Assembly (NCBI RefSeq): GCF_001514215.1
Contig: NZ_KQ948864.1
Location: forward strand, 29,558 to 93,557
Source of the DNA: Streptomyces bungoensis
Lineage (GTDB): Bacteria > Actinomycetota > Actinomycetes > Streptomycetales > Streptomycetaceae
DNA: 64,000 nucleotides
Reading direction: 5' to 3'
Every line of letters starts with the position of its first letter. Within the stretch, counting starts at the first letter, position 1. A program made the translations under genes and the position numbers. Under the pieces are notes generated by a model. The model saw only the letters and a list, made by a program, of their open reading frames with translations. It made no database searches and was not told the DNA's origin. Positions 24,334 through 33,083 of this stretch are shown in pieces.

Positions 24334-25155
24334 TCAGGGGCGGGGCCAGTCGGGTCCCGTCGCCGCGTCGGTGACGTACTCCCGGAAGGTGCGGGCGCGG
24401 TGCCCGGTCAGCCGCGGGACCGTGTCCAGGGGCTCGGTGTCGCCCAGTGCCCGCAGCGCCGCGTAGGAGGCGAGTTCTCGTTCGACCGACTCCTCGGGGC
24501 GGCCGGCGGCGGCCTGTGCGACGCGGTAGGCGTCCTCGCTGCCGTGGAACGTCATCGGCCGGCCGGTGACATCCTCGATGACGGCGCAGGCCTCGGCGAA
24601 GGACAGCGCCTGCGGCCCGGTGAGTTCGTAGGTCCGGTCGGTGTGCCCGTCCTCGGTCAGGACGCGCGCGGCCACGGCCCCGACGTCGTCGAGGTCCACG
24701 AATCCCTGCCGACAGTCCCCCACCGGGACCGCCAGCTCCCCCGCCAGGACCGCTCCGCGGAAGGGCCCCTCGTCGAAGTTCTGGTCGAACCAGTCGACGC
24801 GCAGGACCGTCCAGGCCGCGCCGCACTTCTTCACGGTGTCCTCGGCCTCGATCAGCCGCTGGTCCCCCATGGTCTCGATGGCGCGGCTGGACAGCAGGAC
24901 GATGTGACCAACCCCGAGGTCCGCGGCCAGGCCGGCGAGGTCCGGGTCGACGGGGATGCCGTCGGGGGCCATGAGGAACATGCGTCCGGCGCCGCGCAGA
25001 GCCGGTTCCCAGGTGCCGCGGTCGTGCCAGTCGAACCGGGTGGCGCCGTGCCGGGACGCGGGCCGGACCGGTACGCCCAGGGTCCGCAGGTGCGCGGCGA
25101 CGCGTCGGCCCGCGGAGCCGGTCGCCCCGAGGACGAGGATCGGTGTGGTGCCCAT
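24334..25155 (-). CDS. NmrA-like NAD(P)-binding oxidoreductase
   Basis: A protein of 273 residues from the ATG at 25155. The N-terminal Rossmann motif ILVLGATGSAGRRVAAHLRT and GVGHIVLLSSRAIE are typical of atypical short-chain dehydrogenases of the NmrA/NAD(P)H-quinone-reductase-like group. The catalytic Tyr-x3-Lys of classical SDRs is absent. The C-terminus (LTGPQALSFAEACAVIEDVT and LTGHRARTFREYVTDAA) also fits that group. It is transcribed away from the tom cluster, 208 bp from the amine oxidase start, so membership in the cluster is doubtful. Role: redox sensing or reduction of an unknown small molecule. Confidence 0.75.
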   Translation of the reverse strand: MGTTPILVLGATGSAGRRVAAHLRTLGVPVRPASRHGATRFDWHDRGTWEPALRGAGRMFLMAPDGIPVDPDLAGLAADLGVGHIVLLSSRAIETMGDQRLIEAEDTVKKCGAAWTVLRVDWFDQNFDEGPFRGAVLAGELAVPVGDCRQGFVDLDDVGAVAARVLTEDGHTDRTYELTGPQALSFAEACAVIEDVTGRPMTFHGSEDAYRVAQAAAGRPEESVERELASYAALRALGDTEPLDTVPRLTGHRARTFREYVTDAATGPDWPRP

Positions 25156-25286
25156 GCCCTCGTGAACGACGGGCGGGCGGCAGGGCAACGGTCGCCCGCG
25201 AGGTGCACTCAATTGCCCTAAGGCAGTCGTTGCGTGCCTGCTTGCCATCAACTCGCAGCAGTATGGCCGGTTTAGTCGCATGCCGC

Positions 25287-25324
25287 ACGTCCATATGATT
25301 TCCTGTTTTCAACCATATGGACGT
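25287..25324 (+). promoter_or_regulatory. Perfect inverted repeat enclosing a tom-type operator, upstream of the amine oxidase
   Basis: ACGTCCATATG (25287-25297) is exactly inverted at 25314-25324. The stretch spanning the two arms, 25297-25314, reads GATTTCCTGTTTTCAACC, which shares GATTTCC-N6-CAACC with the operator in the tomA promoter. It lies 39 bp before the amine oxidase start. Confidence 0.55.
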
Positions 25325-25362
25325 GACAACCCCGCGCCGTCGCGGGTGAGAGGGGAGGGCCG

Positions 25363-26808
25363 ATGGCCGAGGTCACACAGACCGACGTGCGTCGCGAGTT
25401 CGACCGGGGCATGCCCGGGGTGCGGGTGCCCGGCAGGGTCGTCGTCATCGGAGCGGGTCTGTCGGGCCTCGCCGTGGCGTACGAACTGGCCGAGCGGGGC
25501 GGGGACGTCACGGTGCTGGAGGCGTCGGACCGCCCGGGCGGGCGGGCGTACACCCTGCGCGCGCCCTTCGCGGACGGCCTGTACGCGGAGGCCGGCGCGA
25601 TGACCCTGACCCCGCACTGCCACTACGCCATGCACTACCTACGCGAGCTGGGGGTCGAGCTGGACACGGCCGACCTGGTCGGCAGCCGGTTCTCGTACTT
25701 CGCCGGCGGCCGATTCTTCGGTCCCGACGCCGACTCGCTCGACCGCTCCGGGCTCCCGCTCGCCCCGCACGAGAAGGGGCTGGGCGTCACCGACATGATC
25801 GACCGTTACGTGCGCCGCACCTACGCGACGTTGGAGCCCGACATCACGGCGGCCGACTGGACACCGACCCCGCTGCTCGCACCGTACGACCGGCGGTCGG
25901 TGTACGAGGTGCTGTCCGAGCGCGGTGCCTCGCCGACGGCGATCGACCTGGTGGAGCCGCACTTCCTGGAGATGCGCGGCGGCGACCTGAAGACCGCCTC
26001 GGCCCTGTCCTGGCTGCGGCACGAGGCCAGCCCGCACTCCCTGGCCAACGCCGATCCCCGGTGGTCGAAGGTCAAGGGCGGCACCGACCGGTTCCCACGG
26101 GCGTTCGCCGAGCGGCTGAAGGACCGCATCCGCTACCGGGCTCCCGTGGTGCGCGTCACGCAGGACGACGCGGGCGCACGGGTCACCTTCCTGCACGGCA
26201 CCCGGATGCACACCCTGGACGCCGACCGGGTGGTGGTAACCGTGCCGTTCAGCGCGATCCGGCACATCGACCTCACCGACGCCGCACTGTCCGGTGCCAA
26301 GCAGGACGCGATGCGCAGGGTGAAGTACTCGTCGATCGTGCGCGTCTACCTCCAGATGCGCCGGCAGTTCTGGCCCCAGGACAACGCGAGCTTCTCCACG
26401 GACCTGCCGGTGCGGTGGGTGCGGGACGCCACGCCCCGGCTGCCCGGACCCCGCAAGATACTGGAGTGCCTGATCACCGGCTGGCGGGCCCGCGCCCTGG
26501 CCGTGCTCAGCCCCGAGGAGCGGATCCGGTTCGCCCTGGACCAGGTCGAGGTGATGCTGCCCGGCGCCCGGGAGCACTTCGAGACCGGCACGTCCGTGGT
26601 CTGGGACCAGCAGCGGTACATCGAAGGCGCCTACATTCTGCCCGAGGTGGGGCACAGCTCCCTGATGCCGGCCATGCGCAGGCCGGAGGGCCGGCTGCAC
26701 TTCGCCGGCGACCACACCTCGTTCGAGCCCAACGGCGGTTCCATGACGCTCGCGCTGGAGTCGGCCGCGCGGACCGTCCTCGAACTGGGGAGCGCTACGA
26801 CCGCGTGA
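25363..26808 (+). CDS. Flavin amine oxidase (L-amino-acid/monoamine oxidase family)
   Basis: A 481-residue protein; the ATG follows GAGAGGGGAGGGCCG. The N-terminal FAD motif is VVVIGAGLSGLAVAYELAER with GGDVTVLEASDRPGGRAYTL, and the C-terminal FAD closure is LHFAGDHTSFEPNGGSMTLA. These define the amine oxidase superfamily, whose members oxidise amino groups or, in some pathways, desaturate or oxidise other C-N or C-C bonds. It converges on tomP, ending 32 bp from it. Its upstream region carries a tom-like operator inside a perfect inverted repeat, which argues that it belongs to the tom regulon. No step of the accepted pathway obviously needs it, so its role is open: precursor supply, shunt, or late oxidation. 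Confidence 0.8.
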   Translation: MAEVTQTDVRREFDRGMPGVRVPGRVVVIGAGLSGLAVAYELAERGGDVTVLEASDRPGGRAYTLRAPFADGLYAEAGAMTLTPHCHYAMHYLRELGVELDTADLVGSRFSYFAGGRFFGPDADSLDRSGLPLAPHEKGLGVTDMIDRYVRRTYATLEPDITAADWTPTPLLAPYDRRSVYEVLSERGASPTAIDLVEPHFLEMRGGDLKTASALSWLRHEASPHSLANADPRWSKVKGGTDRFPRAFAERLKDRIRYRAPVVRVTQDDAGARVTFLHGTRMHTLDADRVVVTVPFSAIRHIDLTDAALSGAKQDAMRRVKYSSIVRVYLQMRRQFWPQDNASFSTDLPVRWVRDATPRLPGPRKILECLITGWRARALAVLSPEERIRFALDQVEVMLPGAREHFETGTSVVWDQQRYIEGAYILPEVGHSSLMPAMRRPEGRLHFAGDHTSFEPNGGSMTLALESAARTVLELGSATTA

Positions 26809-26840
26809 CCGGGCCGGGGCCGCGGCCCGGTGCGCCGCGC

Positions 26841-29048
26841 TCACTCCAGCAGCAGGGTCAGCAGTTCCGCCCCCTCGACGCTCAGCACCGACGCGGGGAG
26901 GAAGGCGCAACCGCCGGTACGAGGGCCCCGCAGGGCCGCCAGCTCGCCGTCGCCGGGGCCGTACCAGAGCGTCAGCCCCAGCCGCCGGGCCAGGGCGTCC
27001 GTGTGCGGGCCGGCCAGCACCGCGTACGCGCCACCGTACCCCACCGTCGCACGCCGGCCGAGGACGTCGATCTCCTGCTGGGCGGCGGCCTCGCCCCGCG
27101 GCCGAACGGATCCGGCCAGACCCAGTCGGGCGAGCAGGGGGTGGAAGCCGAGTCCGACGCCGACGGTGCGCGCCCCCTGGGACATCAGGCCGGCGACCAG
27201 AGCGCGCAGGGCGGCGATCCGGTCGTCACCGGTGGCGAACGGGTCGCCGGGTCCCGGACCGACGACCACCGTGGTGCCGGGCGCCAAGGGGTCCGCGGCA
27301 CGAATTGCGCCGCCGTGGGCCGTGGGCCCCGCGCAACGTGTCCCGGCGCCCTGCATACCGCGGTCCGCGGAACGCACCCGGGCGTCGGGCGCCACGGGGT
27401 CCCCGGGACGCACCCCGGCCGCGTGGGCCACGCGGTCCACGGAACACACCTCGACGGCACGGCCGAGTCCGCGCAGCATGGCGGCGAGCGCCGCCGTCTC
27501 CTCGCCCCCCGCGTCGACCAGCAACACCGGCCCGCCGGGAGCCGGCCGGCCGCCCGGCCGCGACCGGCCCCGCCAGTGTGCGGACAGCAGCGCACGGCGC
27601 CGGTCCAGTTCGGCGCTCACCGACGGCCACGCCGCCGGGTCGACGGGGACGGTGGAGCGGGGCCCGGTGCGCCGGTGGCCGGGTGTGCGGCCACCCGGCG
27701 CCCCGTCGCCTTGTGCTGCGGCCGGGGTGTCACACCCCTCCAGGGCGTCGTGCGGCGCGGGGTCGCCGGGGACGGGGTCCGCCCGTCGGCAGCCGGCGGC
27801 GGTGTCACCGGGGGCGGTGGCGGCGGTGCTCTCGAACACCGACAGCAGGGCCGATGCCTTGGCGCGGGTCTCGGCCGCCTCGTCGGCGGGCACCGAGCGC
27901 GGCCCGACGGTGGCTCCGACCGACAGCTTCACGGTGCCCCGCCCGGAGAGCTCGAAGGTGCGGATGAGCACCGCCGTGTCCAGCTGCTCGCCGCCCGAGG
28001 CGTCGTGGCCCAGCAGCGCGATCAGCCCGCCGTAGTAACCGCGTCCGGAGGGTTCGCGCCGGGCGATGACACGGCAGGCCTCCGCGAAGGGACGGCCCAC
28101 CGCGGTCGCCGCGAACAGGGTGCCGGCGAGGGTGTGCCGGACGTCGAGCGCGGCGGTCCCGCTGATGCGGCACTCGGTGTGCAGCACACGGGCCAGCGGA
28201 CGCAGGCCGGGTCCCTCCAGCCGTACGTTCCCGGCGGTGACCCCGCACAGCATGGCCAGCTCCGCGTCGACCACGGCTCCCAGTTCCTCGGCCTCCTTGC
28301 GGTCGCGCAGGAAGGCGGCCAGGTCCTCGGCGGCAGGCAGGCCACCGGGCGGGAGGCGCAGCGTCCCGCACATCGGGTGCATCACCACCCGGCCCTGCTC
28401 CACGCTGACGTGGCCCTGCGGGGAGGCACCGGCCAGTGCGGCGCCGCGCGGACCTCCGGTGTGGACCGCGAACGTCCAGTGCGCGCCACGCTCGGCGGCG
28501 GACAGCCGGCGGAACAGCTCCCCCACGGCGGCGGCCCCGTGGCCGGGCAGCCGCGCGGTGAAGTCCCGGCGGATCAGGACGTGCAGGCCGGTGCGCGCCA
28601 CCTCGTGGGCCAGGAGGTTGCGCACCCGGCCGGCGTACTCCTCGTCGGTGTCGTCGAAGGCCGCCTCCTCCCAGCGGAGGTCTCCCGCGGGCCGCACGGC
28701 GGCGAGGGCCGCGGTGAGCGTGGCGGTGTCGGCCGTGTGCCACCGGCGGATCTGCATGACCCGCACGGGGGTGCCGTCATCACGGCAGTCCAGCCCTCGT
28801 TCGGCCAGACACCGGTACGGCAGCACGGCGAGCGCGTGGGGCCCGCCGCCCGGCCGGGGCGGGCCCGACGGCAGGTCCGTCACCCGCCGTACCGTGTGCA
28901 TGGCGCCTATGTACACGTCGAACGGGTCACTGGCACTTCCGTCGTGCGGGTGGCGGCGCACGAGGGCGAAGGGCGGCGGGTCGGGGGCCGAGAACAGGTC
29001 GGCCAGGTCGGCCGCCGCGAGCGGAGTGGGCGTCGGGACGTCCGGCAT
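26841..29048 (-). CDS. tomP: PhzE-like chorismate-utilising enzyme with degenerate amidotransferase domain (TomP)
   Basis: A 735-residue protein with the PhzE order: a chorismate-binding (anthranilate/ADIC synthase type) domain to about residue 400, a long Pro/Gly/Asp-rich linker, then a class I glutamine amidotransferase-like domain. The chorismate part has GRGYYGGLIALLG and ACRVIARREPS but reads MHPMCGTLRLPPG where TomD has MNPISGTYRYPPG, and LAMLCGV where TomD has LKMMTELC. In the amidotransferase domain the nucleophile loop is VGLGFHPLL instead of VCLGHQ, so Cys is replaced by Gly, and no HAE motif follows; glutamine hydrolysis is ruled out. It probably works with TomD in making anthranilate from chorismate, but its own chemistry is uncertain. 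It is divergent from tomO. Confidence 0.85.
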   Translation of the reverse strand: MPDVPTPTPLAAADLADLFSAPDPPPFALVRRHPHDGSASDPFDVYIGAMHTVRRVTDLPSGPPRPGGGPHALAVLPYRCLAERGLDCRDDGTPVRVMQIRRWHTADTATLTAALAAVRPAGDLRWEEAAFDDTDEEYAGRVRNLLAHEVARTGLHVLIRRDFTARLPGHGAAAVGELFRRLSAAERGAHWTFAVHTGGPRGAALAGASPQGHVSVEQGRVVMHPMCGTLRLPPGGLPAAEDLAAFLRDRKEAEELGAVVDAELAMLCGVTAGNVRLEGPGLRPLARVLHTECRISGTAALDVRHTLAGTLFAATAVGRPFAEACRVIARREPSGRGYYGGLIALLGHDASGGEQLDTAVLIRTFELSGRGTVKLSVGATVGPRSVPADEAAETRAKASALLSVFESTAATAPGDTAAGCRRADPVPGDPAPHDALEGCDTPAAAQGDGAPGGRTPGHRRTGPRSTVPVDPAAWPSVSAELDRRRALLSAHWRGRSRPGGRPAPGGPVLLVDAGGEETAALAAMLRGLGRAVEVCSVDRVAHAAGVRPGDPVAPDARVRSADRGMQGAGTRCAGPTAHGGAIRAADPLAPGTTVVVGPGPGDPFATGDDRIAALRALVAGLMSQGARTVGVGLGFHPLLARLGLAGSVRPRGEAAAQQEIDVLGRRATVGYGGAYAVLAGPHTDALARRLGLTLWYGPGDGELAALRGPRTGGCAFLPASVLSVEGAELLTLLLE

Positions 29049-29103
29049 GAGGCGCCCTTTCGTGGAGGGACTCGTGGGAAGGGAACCTGGCAGGTAGGAA
29101 CTT

Positions 29104-29121
29104 GGTTACGTTCGGGAAATG
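29104..29121 (-). promoter_or_regulatory. tom operator-like site in the tomP/tomO divergent region
   Basis: On the minus strand the site reads CATTTCCCGAACGTAACC, close to the tomA-promoter site GATTTCCGAACGGCAACC. A wider inverted repeat GGAAATGAA (29115-29123) / TTCATTTCC (29177-29185) lies in the same 194-bp gap. It could control tomP leftward and tomO rightward. Confidence 0.45.
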
Positions 29122-29242
29122 AATGGCGCGGCTCGGAGCGGTAACACTCCTCATGTCTTCGGTAGTTGATTCTCCGTTCATTTCCACTCAGATATCATGT
29201 TCGGCACGTCCATCCCTCCCCTCAGAGCCCCAGCGAGGTGTC

Positions 29243-30403
29243 ATGCGGATAGCGGTGATCGGAGCCGGTCCCGGCGGGCTGTACACGGCCTGCCTGGTCA
29301 AGCGCCTGCGACCCCACGACGTCGTGGAGGTCTGGGAGGCCAACGCGGCCCGGGACACGTTCGGGTTCGGGGTCGTCTTCTCCGACGGCGCCCTCGGCGG
29401 CATCGAGGCCGCCGACCCGGCCCTGTTCGAGGCCGTCACGGCCGAGTTCGCCCGGTGGACGCGGATCGACGTCCACTACCGGGACCGCACCCAGCGCAAC
29501 GAGGGGTACGGGTTCGCCGCGGTCAGCCGCCACACCCTGCTGCGGCTCCTGCAGGAGCGCTGCGCCGGTCTCGGGGTGCGCCTGCACTTCGGCACCCGGG
29601 CGCCGGAGGTGGCCCGGCTGCGCGCGTCCCACGACCTCGTCGTCGCGGCGGACGGCGTGGGATCGCGCACCCGGGCCCGGTACGCGGCCGCGTTCGGCAC
29701 GGAGCGGCAGGAGGCGGGGTCGCGGTACATGTGGCTCGGCACGGACCGCCCGTTCGACGCGCTGACGTTCGCCGTCGTCGAGACCCAGCACGGCCCTGTA
29801 CAGGCCCACGCCTACCCGTACGCGCCCGGCCGCAGCACGTTCATCGTGGAGGTGGGCGACGCGGTCTGGCGGGCGGCCGGCTTCCGGTCCGCGGAGCGCC
29901 GGCCCGCGGACCCCGTGGGCGACCGGGACGGCATCGACGAGGTGGCGCGGTACTTCTCCGGCCTGCTGGACGGGCACGCGCTGTGGGGAAACCGGTCGTA
30001 CTGGGGCCGCTTCACCGCCGTGCGCAACCGGAACTGGAGCCACGGCAACCTCGTCCTCCTCGGCGACAGCGCGCACACGACCCACTTCTCGATCGGTTCC
30101 GGTACCAAGCTGGCCATGGAGGACGGCCTCGCCCTCGCCACGGCCCTGCACGAGCACCGGACGGTGCCCGAGGCGCTGGCGGCGTACGAGGCCGAACGGC
30201 GGCCCGCCGTGGAGCGGATGCAGCGGACCGCGCTGACCAGCCTGGAGTGGTTCGAGAACATCGACCGGTGCGTGGGGCTGCCGCCGGACGCCTTCAACGC
30301 GCACCTGCTGACGCGCAGCGGCCGGCTCACCCGGGACGATCTGCCCGCGGTCGACGCCGAGCACGTCGGGCGGATCCGCCGGCGGTTCGCCGACGCGGCC
30401 TGA
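29243..30403 (+). CDS. tomO: FAD-dependent aromatic monooxygenase (TomO)
   Basis: A protein of 386 residues from the ATG at 29243, preceded by GCGAGGTG. It starts with the FAD motif AVIGAGPGGLYTACLVKRLR and ends with the class A flavin hydroxylase motif LLGDSAHTTHFSIGSGTKLA. The sequence resembles the monooxygenase half of salicylyl-CoA 5-hydroxylase and anthraniloyl-CoA monooxygenase (FGFGVVFSDGALGGIEAADP). This suggests hydroxylation of the anthranilate ring para to the amino group (C-5), the position later methylated by TomG. The assignment of C-5 to TomO and C-4 to TomE/TomF is inference from families. It is one of only three rightward genes in the cluster and converges on tomN. Confidence 0.85.
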   Translation: MRIAVIGAGPGGLYTACLVKRLRPHDVVEVWEANAARDTFGFGVVFSDGALGGIEAADPALFEAVTAEFARWTRIDVHYRDRTQRNEGYGFAAVSRHTLLRLLQERCAGLGVRLHFGTRAPEVARLRASHDLVVAADGVGSRTRARYAAAFGTERQEAGSRYMWLGTDRPFDALTFAVVETQHGPVQAHAYPYAPGRSTFIVEVGDAVWRAAGFRSAERRPADPVGDRDGIDEVARYFSGLLDGHALWGNRSYWGRFTAVRNRNWSHGNLVLLGDSAHTTHFSIGSGTKLAMEDGLALATALHEHRTVPEALAAYEAERRPAVERMQRTALTSLEWFENIDRCVGLPPDAFNAHLLTRSGRLTRDDLPAVDAEHVGRIRRRFADAA

Positions 30404-30432
30404 GCCGCGGCGCCCGGGGCGGCCTGGCCGGG

Positions 30433-30636
30433 TCAGCCGTCCCGGGCCGCCTTCTTGTCCGCCACCGAGGTGCCGCCGACGAACCAGTGCCGCGGCGGGC
30501 ATTCGTCCACCGTCACCCGGATCGCCTCCCGGGGTGTGCCGAGCGCGGTGTGCGCGGCCTCGGTGAGGGCCCGGCCGAGTGCGGCGATCTCCTCCTCGCT
30601 GCGGCCGCTCAGCAGGGTGACGTGGATGAGGGGCAT
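30433..30636 (-). CDS. tomN: 4-oxalocrotonate tautomerase homologue (TomN)
   Basis: A 67-residue protein beginning PLIHVTLLSGRSEEEIAALG after the start Met; the catalytic N-terminal Pro becomes residue 1 on Met removal. An Arg-containing segment follows (GTPREAIRVTVDECPPRHWF). It matches the 4-OT subfamily in length and fold. TomN of the tomaymycin pathway is known as a 4-OT homologue thought to tautomerise a dienol intermediate derived from cleaved DOPA. The gene is the last of the leftward tomM-tomN stretch, 87 bp after tomM, and converges on tomO. Confidence 0.88.
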   Translation of the reverse strand: MPLIHVTLLSGRSEEEIAALGRALTEAAHTALGTPREAIRVTVDECPPRHWFVGGTSVADKKAARDG

Positions 30637-30723
30637 GGCAACTCCTTGTCGGGGTGGCGCCGGAGCACCTGGCGTGCCGTCGGGTGCTCCGGGCCGGTCG
30701 GAGGTGGTGGTGCGCGGGGCCGG

Positions 30724-33018
30724 TCAGAGGTGACCGTGCGCGGCGAGGTCCTCGGCCAGGCAGCGGCCGGTGTGCGAGTCACGGCGGCGGACCAGGTCCG
30801 CGGGGGTGCCCTCGAACACCACCCGGCCACCGTGCCGGCCCGCCTCCGGGCCGAGGTCGATGATCCAGTCGGCGTACTTCAGTACGTCCAGGTCGTGTTC
30901 GATCACCACCACCGTGTTGCCGCCGTCGACGAGGCGGTCGAACAGGGCGAGCAGATTGCCGAGGTCGGCCATGTGCAGTCCGGTGGACGGTTCGTCGAAC
31001 ACGTAGACGCTGCCGGAGGTGTGCAGCCGGTGCGCCAGCTTCAGCCGCTGGCGCTCACCGCCGGACAGGGTGGACAGGGGGCGGCCGAGCGTGAGGTAGC
31101 CGAGTCCGACCTCGGTGAGCAGGATCAGCTTGCGGCGGACGGAGTCCTCGCCGAAGAACGCGATCGCCTCCTCGGCCGTCATGGCGAGGACGTCGACGAT
31201 GGTCCGGCCGGACAGCGTGTGGCGCAGCGCCTCGTCGTTGAAGCGGCGCCCTTCGCAGCGCTCGCAGACGGTGGTGACCGGGTCCATGAAGGCGAGGTCG
31301 GTCTCGATCACCCCGCGGCCCTGGCACTCCGGGCAGGCGCCTGCGGAGTTGAAGCTGAACAGTCCGGAGTCGGCCCCGGAGGCGCGGGCGAACAGGCGCC
31401 GGACGGTGTCCATGATGTCGGTGTACGTCGCGGGGGTGGACCGGGAGGAGATCCCGATCGACGACTGGTCGACCACGACCGCTTCGCCCGGGTGCCGGTC
31501 GACCAGTTCCCGGGCGAGCGAGCTCTTCCCCGAGCCGGCGACGCCGCTGAGCGCCACCAGCACACCGGTGGGCACGTCGACCGTGACGTCCTGGAGGTTG
31601 TGCAGCCGGGCGTCCCGGATCGTCAGCTTGCCCTGGGGGGCCCGCAGTCGCTCCTTCAGCCCGGGCACCGAGTCCAGGGCCCGGCCGGTCGGGGTGCCGG
31701 CTTTGCGTAACCCGGCCGTCGAACCCTCGTAGACCACTTCGCCGCCCTGGCTGCCCGCGCCCGGGCCCATGTCGACGACATGGTCGGCGATGGCGATGAC
31801 GTCCCGGTCGTGCTCCACCACGAGCACCGTGTTGCCCTTGTCGCGCAGCGCGAGGAGCAGTTCGTTCAGGCGGCGCACATCGCGCGGGTGCAGGCCCACG
31901 CTCGGCTCGTCGAAGATGTACGTCAGCCCGGTCAGACTGCTGCCCAGGTGGCGCACGGTCTTCAGGCGCTGCGCCTCGCCGCCGGAGAGGGTGCTGGTCC
32001 GACGGTCGAGGCTGAGGTAGCCCAGTCCGACGGCCTGGATCCTGCGCAGCGCGGACAGGGACGCCTGCACCACCGGTTTGACCGACGGCGCGTCGATGCG
32101 CTCCAGGCGGCCGATGAGGTCGGTGACCTCGAGGGCGCAGTAGTCGGCAATGGTGTCGCCGGCGATGCGCGAGGCGAGCGCGGCCGGTCCCAGCCGGGCG
32201 CCGCCGCAGACCTCGCAGGGCCCTTCCGTCACCACCTCTTCCACGGCCGCCCGTTCCTTCGCCTTGAGGGCGTCGAGGCCGCCCTTGAGGTAGCGGCGGG
32301 TGAAGCGCAGCACGATCCCCTCGTACTCGTTCTTGTAGACGCCGTGCCGTCCGGCCCGGTCGACCTTGAACCCGGAGCCGTGCAGCAGCAGTTCGCGGTC
32401 GCCGGCGGAGAACCGGCGCAGCGGCAGGTCGGGGTCGAACAGGCCGGACTCCGCGTACAGCTGCCACTGGAAGGTGCCGACGGCGAAGGCGGGGAAGCGG
32501 ATGGCGCCCTCGTTGAGGCTCTTGTCCTCGTCCAGCAGCCGGTCCAGGTCCAGGCGCAGCCGGGAACCGAGCCCCTCGCACCGCGGGCACATGCCGCGGG
32601 GGTCGTTGAAGGAGTACATGTGCGAGGGGCCCGCGCTGGGCGTGCCGTGCCGGGAGAACAGCACCCGCAGCATGGCGTGTACCTCGGTCATGGTGCCGAC
32701 CGTCGAGCGGGCGTTGCCGCCGACCGGCCGCTGGTCGATCACGATGGCGGTGGAGAGGTTCTCGATGACCTCGGCGGCGGGCCGCTCGTACTTGGGCAGC
32801 CGGTTGCGGATGAACGCGGGGTACGTCTCGTTCATCTGCCGCTGCGACTCGACGGCGATCGTCGCGAAGACCAGGGAGGACTTGCCCGATCCCGACACGC
32901 CGGTGAAGACGGTCAGCCGTTCCTTCGGGATGCGCAGGCTGACGCCCTTGAGGTTGTTCTGCCGTGCTTCCCCGAGAACGATGAAGTCACCCGGGTCCGG
33001 TGACGGGTGGGACACCAT
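30724..33018 (-). CDS. tomM: UvrA-like ABC ATPase, PBD self-resistance (TomM)
   Basis: A 764-residue protein with two ABC ATPase halves: Walker A GVSGSGKSSLVFA (about residue 38) and GVAGSGKSSLARE (about 497), and signature motifs TLSGGEAQRLK and TLSGGERQRLK. Zinc-type Cys pairs occur in MCPRCEGLG, CEVCGGARL, CPECQGRG and CERCEGRRF. It is shorter than housekeeping UvrA (about 950 residues), like the DrrC/UvrA-like proteins of DNA-binding antibiotic clusters. It likely recognises or clears PBD-guanine adducts on DNA to protect the producer. It has its own promoter and a palindromic operator (33045-33068) that also occurs at the MarR gene, so induction by the drug is plausible. Confidence 0.92.
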   Translation of the reverse strand: MVSHPSPDPGDFIVLGEARQNNLKGVSLRIPKERLTVFTGVSGSGKSSLVFATIAVESQRQMNETYPAFIRNRLPKYERPAAEVIENLSTAIVIDQRPVGGNARSTVGTMTEVHAMLRVLFSRHGTPSAGPSHMYSFNDPRGMCPRCEGLGSRLRLDLDRLLDEDKSLNEGAIRFPAFAVGTFQWQLYAESGLFDPDLPLRRFSAGDRELLLHGSGFKVDRAGRHGVYKNEYEGIVLRFTRRYLKGGLDALKAKERAAVEEVVTEGPCEVCGGARLGPAALASRIAGDTIADYCALEVTDLIGRLERIDAPSVKPVVQASLSALRRIQAVGLGYLSLDRRTSTLSGGEAQRLKTVRHLGSSLTGLTYIFDEPSVGLHPRDVRRLNELLLALRDKGNTVLVVEHDRDVIAIADHVVDMGPGAGSQGGEVVYEGSTAGLRKAGTPTGRALDSVPGLKERLRAPQGKLTIRDARLHNLQDVTVDVPTGVLVALSGVAGSGKSSLARELVDRHPGEAVVVDQSSIGISSRSTPATYTDIMDTVRRLFARASGADSGLFSFNSAGACPECQGRGVIETDLAFMDPVTTVCERCEGRRFNDEALRHTLSGRTIVDVLAMTAEEAIAFFGEDSVRRKLILLTEVGLGYLTLGRPLSTLSGGERQRLKLAHRLHTSGSVYVFDEPSTGLHMADLGNLLALFDRLVDGGNTVVVIEHDLDVLKYADWIIDLGPEAGRHGGRVVFEGTPADLVRRRDSHTGRCLAEDLAAHGHL

Positions 33019-33044
33019 GCCGTTCCTCTTCCATCCGCCGAAAT

Positions 33045-33068
33045 GGTTTCTTCACAGAAACTTATTCC
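33045..33068 (-). promoter_or_regulatory. tomM promoter element and MarR-type operator
   Basis: GTTTCT-TCAC-AGAAAC (33046-33061) is a perfect inverted repeat. On the minus strand the -10-like GAATAAG directly precedes it, as TATAAG precedes GATTTCT-CTAC-AGAAATC at the MarR gene (51798-51820). It lies between the tomL stop and the tomM start. Confidence 0.65.
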
Positions 33069-33083
33069 ATCGCGAGACAATCC

